Positions 1 through 5,061 of a DNA stretch of 5,061 nt are shown piece by piece. Source of the DNA: Desulfobacterales bacterium (GTDB lineage: Bacteria > Desulfobacterota > Desulfobacteria > Desulfobacterales > UBA11574); assembly GCA_030601485.1 (NCBI GenBank), contig JAUVTO010000148.1:1-5061 (forward strand), read 5' to 3'. Both the position numbers and the translations under genes were made by a program. The notes beneath the pieces were generated by a model. It was given only the letters and a program-made list of their open reading frames with translations, did not search any database and was not told the DNA's origin. Every line of letters starts with the position of its first letter. The first letter of the stretch is position 1.

Positions 1-2
1 AT

Positions 3-530
3 TTTATACGCGCAACGCATCGTGATAAGTTGCCCGAGTACAGCCCGGCCCAAACCCTTCCCAAGCTCCTTTATACCTGTGTCAGGAGAAAAGCTTATCC
101 ATTTGTTCTGGATAAAGGAATATTTCCTATGGGCTTTGGCCGTGTGATCCTGTCATCTGAACCTGAAATGGCTGAAAGGATAGGGAAACGAAAAGACCGG
201 ATGCCGATACTCCTTACGGTCCAGACCCGGAAATCGATTGAAAAAGGAACTCTATTTTATGAGGCCGGAGATACGCTATACCTGGCCGAATCTATCCGGA
301 CAGGTTGTTTTGCGGGACCTGCCCTGCCCAAACAAAAAGAGGCTGCCATAATAAAGGAGGCTTTGTCAGAAAAAAGAGAACAGAAATTTCCCGGCAGTTT
401 TATCATGGATTTAAAGGATAAAAATAAAAGAACATCTCAGCGCAAAAAGAGAAGCAAAGAGGCCGCCTGGAATAAGGATCCAAAAAAACTCAAACAACAA
501 AAGAGAAAACCGCCGCCGTGGCGGAAGTAA
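3..530 (+). CDS. Divergent KptA/Tpt1-like RNA 2'-phosphotransferase-fold protein, 5' end outside window
   Basis: The frame is open from the window edge, so the N-terminus is missing; the TTG at 30 is only an internal leucine codon. KptA/Tpt1 enzymes move an internal RNA 2'-phosphate to NAD+. The fragment follows the C-terminal half of E. coli KptA (recalled sequence) block by block: IRA (bases 6-14), LY plus three residues where the family has LYHGT (69-83), a helix ending in KG-I-PMG, RVILS where the family has YVHLS (141-155), E-AERIGKR, a MPILLTV strand, and FYEAGDTLYL in place of FxxxxNGVWL. HGT is replaced by TCV, the VHLS histidine by Ile, and the catalytic Arg equivalent to E. coli R125 by Phe (base 135). 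From about base 411 a Lys/Arg-rich tail ending PPPWRK is added, suggesting nucleic-acid or ribosome contact. The fold is fairly secure. Phosphotransferase activity is doubtful, and the Arg-His pair of the N-terminal lobe cannot be checked. The stop is TAA at 528. Confidence 0.7.
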   Translation, partial: FIRATHRDKLPEYSPAQTLPKLLYTCVRRKAYPFVLDKGIFPMGFGRVILSSEPEMAERIGKRKDRMPILLTVQTRKSIEKGTLFYEAGDTLYLAESIRTGCFAGPALPKQKEAAIIKEALSEKREQKFPGSFIMDLKDKNKRTSQRKKRSKEAAWNKDPKKLKQQKRKPPPWRK

Positions 531-552
531 AGAACGGTATTGAAAAAAAATA

Positions 553-577
553 TTTTTATCCAAAACGCGGATAAAAA
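553..577. repeat. Perfect 9-bp inverted repeat between the KptA-like gene and tRNA-Lys
   Basis: TTTTTATCC (553-561) and GGATAAAAA (569-577) are perfect reverse complements around the 7-base loop AAAACGC. The element lies 22 bases after the upstream stop codon and just before the -35 hexamer of the tRNA. On the + strand it is followed by A residues rather than T, so it is not a standard intrinsic terminator for the upstream gene. On the - strand the hairpin would be followed by an AT-rich stretch ending in eight T, but no convergent gene is seen. It may stabilise the 3' end of the upstream mRNA, or act only as AT-rich promoter DNA. Confidence 0.55.
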
Positions 578-580
578 AAA

Positions 581-609
581 TTGACAACCTTTTTTAAAGT
601 TGATACGAA
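581..609 (+). promoter_or_regulatory. Probable sigma-70 promoter of tRNA-Lys
   Basis: A perfect -35 hexamer TTGACA lies at 581-586, preceded by A/T tracts (543-580) resembling an UP element. The -10 is weak: TACGAA at 604-609 gives a 17-base spacer, while GATACG at 602-607 gives 15. A start near 615 would leave a leader of about 17 bases before the mature tRNA. The CTCCCGC at 614-620 would place a GC-rich discriminator near the start site, as is usual for stable-RNA promoters under stringent control. Placement before the tRNA supports the call; the poor -10 limits it. Confidence 0.5.
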
Positions 610-631
610 ATTCACTCCCGCAATAATTTGT

Positions 632-708
632 GGGCCGTTAGCTCAACTAGGCAGAGCACCTGACTCTTAATCAGTAGGTTATAGGTTCGATTCCTATACG
701 GCCCACCA
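632..708 (+). tRNA. tRNA-Lys (anticodon CTT), CCA encoded
   Basis: A full cloverleaf can be folded by hand. The acceptor stem GGGCCGT (632-638) pairs perfectly with ACGGCCC (698-704), followed by discriminator A705 and encoded CCA (706-708). The D arm is GCTC/GAGC (641-644, 654-657) around a 9-base loop with the GG pair. The anticodon loop CTCTTAA (664-670) carries CTT at 666-668, reading AAG lysine codons. The T arm ATAGG/CCTAT (681-685, 693-697) has the loop TTCGATT. The anticodon stem has four Watson-Crick pairs (CTGA/TCAG), and the outermost pair (659/675) is a C-T mismatch. The sequence closely resembles E. coli tRNA-Lys. No hairpin-plus-T-run terminator follows. Confidence 0.97.
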
Positions 709-731
709 GAAAAAAAAGATGTAATAACAAC

Positions 732-842
732 AAGTTAAAAGGTCTCTCAGGGAGAAATCTTGAGAGGAAGTGGCGTGGAAGGTTCAAGGGTGGACCAACG
801 GCAATGGAATATATTGATGAAGTCAGGGGCAAAGTAAATTGA
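732..842 (+). pseudogene. Probable antitoxin C-terminal remnant (vapB-like)
   Basis: This frame reads KLKGLSGRNLERKWRGRFKG, then GPTAMEYIDEVRGKVN, and stops with TGA at 840-842. There is no ATG or GTG start between the tRNA and the region; the only in-frame ATG (804) would give a 12-residue peptide. A short, charged tail of this kind, directly upstream of and overlapping a PIN-domain frame, is where the C-terminus of a VapB-type antitoxin is expected. The DNA-binding N-terminus is absent, and the surviving part begins within about 25 bases of the tRNA 3' end. Its stop codon overlaps the downstream TTG (TTGA, 839-842), the overlap typical of coupled antitoxin-toxin pairs. A small 6-bp inverted repeat (744-749/761-766) lies inside. 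The assignment rests mainly on context; the residues alone do not identify the antitoxin family. Confidence 0.4.
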
Positions 843-1018
843 GAGTCTGTGTAGACACCACCATCCTGCTTGATATTTTGAAAGATGAATTTAGAAACTT
901 TCAGGACAAATTGTACACTGCAAAGTGCAGCGCCATTCTTACCAGAGACAGAGGTATATACACCAAGTACTTTCCCGCGTTGGTAGGGTATGAAGATCGT
1001 CTCAAGCCCTCATCCTGA
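839..1018 (+). pseudogene. PIN-domain (VapC-type) toxin with internal in-frame deletion
   Basis: The 59-residue frame begins LRVCVDTTILLDILKDEFRN, the standard first strand and helix of a PIN-domain ribonuclease with its first catalytic Asp (D6, in VDTT). It ends with SAILTRDRGIYTKYFPALVG, the standard last block of the domain with its Asp after LTR. VapC toxins are usually about 125-140 residues. Here roughly 70 residues of the middle, normally carrying the conserved Glu and another acidic metal ligand, are missing without loss of frame. The join falls near residues 27-30 (bases 918-930), on the short inverted repeat CTGCA-AAG-TGCAG. The only likely start is the TTG at 839, overlapping the antitoxin stop. 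Lacking half its fold and metal site, the product is unlikely to be an active RNase, so I call it a pseudogene. Confidence 0.75.
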
Positions 1019-1128
1019 TGATTGCTTCCTAAAGTTTAATATTTCCCTCTCTAATGTTGCAAAAGTTTCGGAAAAATTTTCTAAATCGGCTTGGAGAATT
1101 GGTTTCTGAAACGAAAACCGAGTGTTTT

Positions 1129-1154
1129 GCATGGACGCTGATCCCAAACCATGC
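1129..1154. repeat. 6-bp inverted repeat upstream of recC
   Basis: GCATGG (1129-1134) and CCATGC (1149-1154) are perfect reverse complements separated by 14 bases, about 65 bases before the recC start. It could be an operator-like dyad or a weak hairpin; a 6-bp match can also arise by chance. The alternative upstream ATG of the recC frame (1151) lies inside its right arm. Confidence 0.3.
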
Positions 1155-1161
1155 CCATTTA

Positions 1162-1185
1162 TTGTTACGAATATGTTTATATAAA
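1162..1185 (+). promoter_or_regulatory. Possible recCB promoter
   Basis: The AT-rich run at 1162-1185 includes TATAAA (1180-1185), five of six matches to a -10 box, and the overlapping TATATA (1178-1183). TTGTTA at 1162-1167 resembles a -35 but is only 10-12 bases away, too close for a normal sigma-70 spacing, and no good hexamer lies at 17 bases. A start site near 1192 would give a leader of about 28 bases before recC. This is the best candidate in the 201-base spacer, but a weak one. Confidence 0.25.
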
Positions 1186-1209
1186 AACCTTTCAATCGTT
1201 TATTTATTC

Positions 1210-1213
1210 GGAG
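1210..1213 (+). promoter_or_regulatory. Ribosome binding site of recC, deciding the start
   Basis: GGAG at 1210-1213 lies six bases before ATG 1220. The upstream in-frame ATG at 1151 has no comparable purine run, and its 23 extra residues do not resemble a RecC N-terminus, so 1220 is preferred. Confidence 0.75.
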
Positions 1214-1219
1214 AATAAA

Positions 1220-4200
1220 ATGGCAATTGAATTGTATTTCAGCAATCAGTTGAATCAACTGGCAGATAAGTTTTCAGATATCGTTGCTGACGAGAATCGC
1301 AGTAAAGCCAATATATTTAATGCTCCTGTGGTGATTGTTCCCAATGCAAATCTGGCCAAATGGCTCCAGCTCTTTTTGGCGAAAAAAAATTCGATATTCA
1401 TGAATGTTGATTTTCAATACCTTGAAGCTGGCCTGTGGGGAATGATTGCAGAGCTTGATTCCAGTGAAAACAAGCCGGAAATGCTGGATAATGATCTGCT
1501 TAAAATACTGCTGCTTTATGCTTTGCAAAATCTTAAAAGTAACGCCTCCGATTTTTTGCCTGTAACCCAATATTTGATGGGAGCAGAGGGTCACAAAAAT
1601 CCGGATTATGCGGCAAGGCTCTGGCAGCTTTCTGAAAAATTGGCTCACCTGTTTCAAGAATATGAATTTCACCGGATTGGAATGATCCAAAAGTGGTTGG
1701 ATGAGACAGCTATACAGGAAAGCATGGAACTGTGTCAGAAGCAGCTTTACTTGAAGTTAAAAACCCTGAGAAACGAACTTGAAAGCCGAACGGGCAAACA
1801 ACTGCTTTCCTTGATGGAATACGCTGATAAGGTGCTTTCCAAATCCAAGCCGGATACCGGGAAAGCTGTTGATAATAAATTTATCCATTTTTTCGGCCTG
1901 TCTCAGATATCAGATTTTCATTTAAAGCTTATCGGCCGGTTGCAGCCCTATTATACTATTTTCATCTATGCGTTAAACCCCTCCAAAGAATTCTGGGAGG
2001 ATATCAAAACACTTAGGGAAAAACCATGGGTTCAGAGAAAAAACGTCAAAACATTTGCAATTCAGACGGAGGAAAAAGAGCAAGGAGAACTTTTTCAGCG
2101 GGACGACAACGCACTTCTGGCTGCATGGGGTAAACCCGGTAGAGAGAGCATCCGGCTTTTGTGCGAGCTGACCGATTATGACTTTAATGCCTGTTTCACA
2201 GCCCAAAAACCTGCAACCGGTATCCTGCAAAGAATTCAAAACAACATCCTCACACTATCTTCCAAAGCCCGTGAAACCGAAAAGCTGAGCCAGGATCGGT
2301 CTTTACAAATCGTTGCTTGCCCCAGCGTATACAGAGAAGTTGAAACCGTATACAACAGCATCCTGTTTAATTTGGAACAGAACACCGACCTTCAGCTGAC
2401 TGATATCGCCATCCTGGTACCAAACATTTCAGCTTACAAACCCGTGTTTGATTCTGTTTTTAATCGCAACCCAAAGTGCCTTGCTTACAATCTGGTGGAT
2501 TCGTACGCCGAAATCGAGAGCGTATACGGGAAAGCAATCCTGGGGATTTTGACATTAGCTACCGGGCGATTTTCCAGAAACGAGGTCTTTGATCTGATTT
2601 TGAATCCGTGCTTTACAAGCCGCTGGAAGATCGGCCAGGATGAAGTTCAAGCCTGGGCCAACTGGACCGAAGCGTTAAATGTTTTTCACACATTTGACCG
2701 GGAGGCAAAAATAGCCAAAGGGTACCCGGCAAGCGGCATTCACACTTGGAAGCAGGGTCTTCAAAGGCTGCGCCTGTCAAGAATTCTGGCTGCTCCCAAT
2801 GCACTCAACACAGCGAGTTTGGAGCATTTTCAGGAACTTGTTCCGTTTAACGATATAAAAACCGGTGACGTTGATCTGGTTGAGAAGTTTTGCATGGTCA
2901 TTGAAGCGCTCCATCATGCCGCAGGCACGTTAAATATAAAACAAGCAACCGGTGCGCAGTGGAAACAGACCTTTTTTAATGTCTGCGATCAACTGATAGA
3001 AATCCCGGAAGATTTCAAAGGGGAGTTTGTGGTTCAACAAACCCTGATTCAAGCCTTCGACAACCTGAAACTGTATGACCAACTCCAGGGGGATTCACCC
3101 CAATCAACATTGGATGTTGATCTGATCAACGAATTTATACGCGCTAACCTCAGCTCCATCTCAGGCGGACACGGAGACTATTTAACCGGCGGCATCACCA
3201 TTTCCGCGCTGCAGCCCATGCGTCCCATCCCTTTTAGTATTGTCTACATCCTGGGGATGGAAGAAGGGAATTTTCCCGGCAGAGCCGAGCTGTCGTCACT
3301 GGATTTGCGACTGTTAAAACGGCGGATCGGCGATATCAGCATTCCTGAACGTAATTGCTATCTGTTTCTTGAAATGCTTCTGTCGGTGCGGGACAAGATG
3401 TATATCAGTTATGTTTCCCGGGATCTTCAAAAAGACCGCATCCAGCAATCGTGTTCCGTGGTTAATCAGCTTAGGCGCTACGTGGAGCAGGAAATATTTC
3501 CCAGTGGGCAACGCTTCCAAATTACAGAGATACCGCTTGCGGGCAGCAGTGAACACTTTCTCGACCCTGAAGCGATCAACACCTGGACCGATGTTATGCT
3601 GAACTATTCCACAGCTGACAGGATAGCTTATTATCGGGCACACCAATTATGGGAAAAGTTTAATCAAAGCGCTTCGGCGGATGATTTAAAAAGGGTCAAG
3701 CGCTTTGATCCGGATTTGTCATTTGATGTGGTTAAACCCGCAGGCGATGACCGGCAAGTTGAGAGGATTACATCAAAACAATTAAAAAGATTTCTGGAAG
3801 ATCCTGTCCGACAGAAGACTCAACGGCATCTGGGTCTTTATGATGAAGAACAAACCATCGAAGACCTAATTTTACGTGAAGATGAACCGTTTTTTTCCGA
3901 ATTTCCACTGGATTATCATCTGAAAATGGATCCAATAAAGCGATGGCTGGACACGCTGTTTTCTTCTCAAGATACCTATATTGCCAAACCCGAGCCCGAG
4001 GATATTTATAACCTTGTTTATAACCAATACCGCCGGAAATGCCAAACTCCGGAAGGCGCCTTTGCCGAAATGGACAGGAATGAACTGCGAGGCCAGGTTT
4101 GCCAAATCGTAGAAACCCTAAATCCGGTTATAGAGCAGATGCAATCTGCGAAAAAGCTGTATCGGGCCGTATTTATCGGCGAGCAGACTGATGAGCACAT

Positions 4201-4822
4201 CCCTTCCGGTATCAATCCGGATTTAAAACGATTTGAACCCTTATCATTGACGATCCAAACCGCAAACCACACATCAGAAACCGTTACCTGTGAAGTAGAA
4301 CTTCACGGGCAACTTCCCTGGGTATGGCAAGACTCTGAGAATAGATGGCATGCACTGATATTAACCGGTTCCGGGAAAAAACCAAAAGAGCCGGATAAAT
4401 ACGTATTTGAACCGGTTATATTTTATCTGCTTTGTCTGACCGGGAAGGAGAGTTGCCAGTGGATCGGTACATCCGGGATAACCCTTCATATGGTTTACCG
4501 GGAAAAGCTGGTGGAGTGGACTTACAAATCCGATCAAGAGACTGCCAGGATGTATTTGATTGATCTGGTTTCGGATTACCTCAATCAGTCGAGGGCGGCA
4601 TGGTTGCCTTTTGAAATTATCTCAAAGCTGTCGATTCAACCGCATAAAGTGCCGGACGATAAGATTGATGCCTTAATCCGAGAGCATTTTATCCTGGAGC
4701 TTAAAGATGCATACTCAGAAGTTGAAGATTATCTGATCCGAATTACAAGGCCGACGATCCCTTTGGATGCCTTTGATATGGTTAAAGGGCGGCTTAAAAT
4801 TTTCTTTGATACCGGGAGCTGA
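1220..4822 (+). CDS. recC: RecBCD enzyme subunit RecC (exodeoxyribonuclease V gamma chain)
   Basis: This 1200-residue protein (E. coli RecC has 1122) is the DNA-scanning subunit of the cytoplasmic RecBCD helicase-nuclease: it splits the duplex at a break, feeds the strands to RecB and RecD, and recognises Chi. From ATG 1220, MAIELYFSNQLNQLADKF matches the E. coli start (MLRVYHSNRLDVL). Family blocks follow in order: a VVIVP-LAKWLQ segment (37-50); AHLFQEYEFHR in the first inactive helicase-like domain; FFGLSQISDFHLKLI and NPSKEFWEDI; SLQIVACPSVYREVE (361-375), opening the second helicase-like half; SGIHTWKQGLQRL; ALQPMRPIPFSIVYILGMEEG (663-683); YLFLEMLLSVRDKMYISYVSR (714-734); and from about 848 ERITSKQLKRFLEDPVRQK, which starts the nuclease-fold C-terminal domain that contacts RecB. 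No Walker A motif is seen, as expected for RecC. Residues aligned with the E. coli Chi-reading positions Q38, T40, Q44 and L64 are Pro, Ala, Lys and Tyr. recB starts one base after the stop, indicating one operon. The frame is intact. Confidence 0.95.
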   Translation: MAIELYFSNQLNQLADKFSDIVADENRSKANIFNAPVVIVPNANLAKWLQLFLAKKNSIFMNVDFQYLEAGLWGMIAELDSSENKPEMLDNDLLKILLLYALQNLKSNASDFLPVTQYLMGAEGHKNPDYAARLWQLSEKLAHLFQEYEFHRIGMIQKWLDETAIQESMELCQKQLYLKLKTLRNELESRTGKQLLSLMEYADKVLSKSKPDTGKAVDNKFIHFFGLSQISDFHLKLIGRLQPYYTIFIYALNPSKEFWEDIKTLREKPWVQRKNVKTFAIQTEEKEQGELFQRDDNALLAAWGKPGRESIRLLCELTDYDFNACFTAQKPATGILQRIQNNILTLSSKARETEKLSQDRSLQIVACPSVYREVETVYNSILFNLEQNTDLQLTDIAILVPNISAYKPVFDSVFNRNPKCLAYNLVDSYAEIESVYGKAILGILTLATGRFSRNEVFDLILNPCFTSRWKIGQDEVQAWANWTEALNVFHTFDREAKIAKGYPASGIHTWKQGLQRLRLSRILAAPNALNTASLEHFQELVPFNDIKTGDVDLVEKFCMVIEALHHAAGTLNIKQATGAQWKQTFFNVCDQLIEIPEDFKGEFVVQQTLIQAFDNLKLYDQLQGDSPQSTLDVDLINEFIRANLSSISGGHGDYLTGGITISALQPMRPIPFSIVYILGMEEGNFPGRAELSSLDLRLLKRRIGDISIPERNCYLFLEMLLSVRDKMYISYVSRDLQKDRIQQSCSVVNQLRRYVEQEIFPSGQRFQITEIPLAGSSEHFLDPEAINTWTDVMLNYSTADRIAYYRAHQLWEKFNQSASADDLKRVKRFDPDLSFDVVKPAGDDRQVERITSKQLKRFLEDPVRQKTQRHLGLYDEEQTIEDLILREDEPFFSEFPLDYHLKMDPIKRWLDTLFSSQDTYIAKPEPEDIYNLVYNQYRRKCQTPEGAFAEMDRNELRGQVCQIVETLNPVIEQMQSAKKLYRAVFIGEQTDEHIPSGINPDLKRFEPLSLTIQTANHTSETVTCEVELHGQLPWVWQDSENRWHALILTGSGKKPKEPDKYVFEPVIFYLLCLTGKESCQWIGTSGITLHMVYREKLVEWTYKSDQETARMYLIDLVSDYLNQSRAAWLPFEIISKLSIQPHKVPDDKIDALIREHFILELKDAYSEVEDYLIRITRPTIPLDAFDMVKGRLKIFFDTGS
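4814..4818 (+). promoter_or_regulatory. Ribosome binding site of recB inside the recC 3' end
   Basis: GGGAG at 4814-4818 lies five bases before ATG 4824 and overlaps the last sense codons of recC. With only one base between the recC stop (4820-4822) and the recB start, terminating ribosomes can re-initiate, which would help keep the subunits in balance. Confidence 0.75.
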
Positions 4823-4823
4823 C

Positions 4824-5061
4824 ATGTCCTACACACTCGTGGATAACACTGCACAAATTGATTTAAACCGGCATGCTATCATTGAAGCGTCTGCCGGAAC
4901 AGGTAAAACCTATACCATTGAAAATCTGGTTGTAAGGCTTTTAAAGGAAAAACACGACGTTGCCCTTGAAAATATTCTCATTGTCACCTTTACGGAAAAA
5001 GCAACCTCAGAACTGAAGATCCGCATTCGTGAAAAGTTAGAACAGGAATTAAGAGCCTCTG
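4824..5061 (+). CDS. recB: RecBCD enzyme subunit RecB (exodeoxyribonuclease V beta chain), N-terminal part
   Basis: Seventy-nine complete codons are present before the window ends. RecB is the 3'-5' superfamily 1A helicase and the sole nuclease of RecBCD; the full protein in other bacteria is about 1200 residues. The start MSYTLVDNTAQIDLN is followed by IIEASAGTGKTYTI, in which residues 22-29 form the Walker A/P-loop (K28 and T29 bind the ATP phosphates and magnesium). ILIVTFTEKATSELKIRIRE (51-70) is helicase motif Ia. Both match the E. coli RecB N-terminus (LIEASAGTGKTFTI, LLVVTFTEAATAEL) in sequence and spacing. Direct recC-recB adjacency differs from E. coli, where ptrA lies between them. 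AddA or UvrD also carry a P-loop here, but the EASAGTGKT form and the recC neighbour make RecB the clear choice. The nuclease domain is outside the window. Confidence 0.95.
   Translation, partial: MSYTLVDNTAQIDLNRHAIIEASAGTGKTYTIENLVVRLLKEKHDVALENILIVTFTEKATSELKIRIREKLEQELRAS

Noticed and set aside
510..524. CCGCC/GGCGG hairpin at the end of the KptA-like gene as a terminator.
   Set aside because: It lies within the last codons (Pro-rich PPPW-R) and no T run follows, so it is better explained by coding sequence.
30..530. TTG at 30 as the true start of the first gene.
   Set aside because: The frame is open upstream to the window edge, and the preceding residues (FIRATHRDK) align with the conserved IRA block of KptA, so the gene continues outside the window.
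741..767. Hairpin CTCTCA/TGAGAG after the tRNA as its terminator.
   Set aside because: The stem is only 6 bp with an 11-base loop and is followed by purine-rich sequence without a T run; it lies in the antitoxin remnant frame.
1102..1112. GTTTC-T-GAAAC palindrome as a specific operator.
   Set aside because: It matches no operator I can name and is short enough to occur by chance.
1151..1219. A longer recC starting at ATG 1151 (23 extra residues).
   Set aside because: No ribosome binding site precedes it, the ATG lies in an inverted repeat arm, the extra peptide is unlike RecC N-termini, and ATG 1220 has GGAG at ideal spacing and aligns with the E. coli start.
700..1220. A second copy of the tRNA-Lys 3' end marking the far boundary of an integrated element.
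   Set aside because: No stretch resembling the T-arm/acceptor 3' sequence is found in the spacer, so an island boundary cannot be shown here.
1274..4272. Open frames on the minus strand inside recC, and a 77-residue plus-strand frame at 3369-3602.
   Set aside because: All lie within the well-supported recC coding frame, show no recognisable motifs, and are antisense or off-frame shadows.

Overview
The window looks like chromosomal DNA from a Gram-negative bacterium of moderate GC content. The recC-recB arrangement and the style of the proteins suggest a Desulfobacterota (sulfate-reducing 'delta-proteobacterial') lineage, but this is an impression: nothing here fixes the taxonomy. All genes and gene remnants I support lie on the + strand.

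Layout. Bases 3-530 hold the 3' part of a gene whose start lies before the window. Its product aligns with the C-terminal ADP-ribosyltransferase-like half of KptA/Tpt1 RNA 2'-phosphotransferase, but nearly every signature active-site residue of that half is replaced, and a lysine/arginine-rich tail is added. An AT-rich spacer (531-631) follows, with a perfect 9-bp inverted repeat and a TTGACA -35 element. It leads into a complete tRNA-Lys(CTT) gene with encoded CCA (632-708). Directly after the tRNA, bases 732-1018 hold what looks like a wrecked vapBC-type toxin-antitoxin pair: an antitoxin C-terminal tail without a start, then an overlapping PIN-domain toxin reading frame. That frame keeps its first and last blocks but has lost the middle of the domain in frame. 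Such debris at a tRNA 3' end fits an old integration hotspot. Bases 1019-1219 are a spacer with an inverted repeat and a possible promoter.

The main gene is recC (1220-4822, 1200 aa). It is followed after one base by the start of recB (4824 to the window edge, Walker A and motif Ia visible). The two are almost certainly co-transcribed and translationally coupled. Together (with RecD, not in the window) their products would form the RecBCD helicase-nuclease, which processes double-strand ends, degrades linear DNA and loads RecA after meeting a Chi site. Several positions that read Chi in E. coli RecC are different here, so the Chi sequence of this organism is probably not the E. coli octamer.

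I see no CRISPR array, complete mobile element or obvious new multi-gene system. The most unusual items are the KptA-like protein lacking the family's catalytic signature, and the decayed toxin-antitoxin module between the tRNA and recCB.
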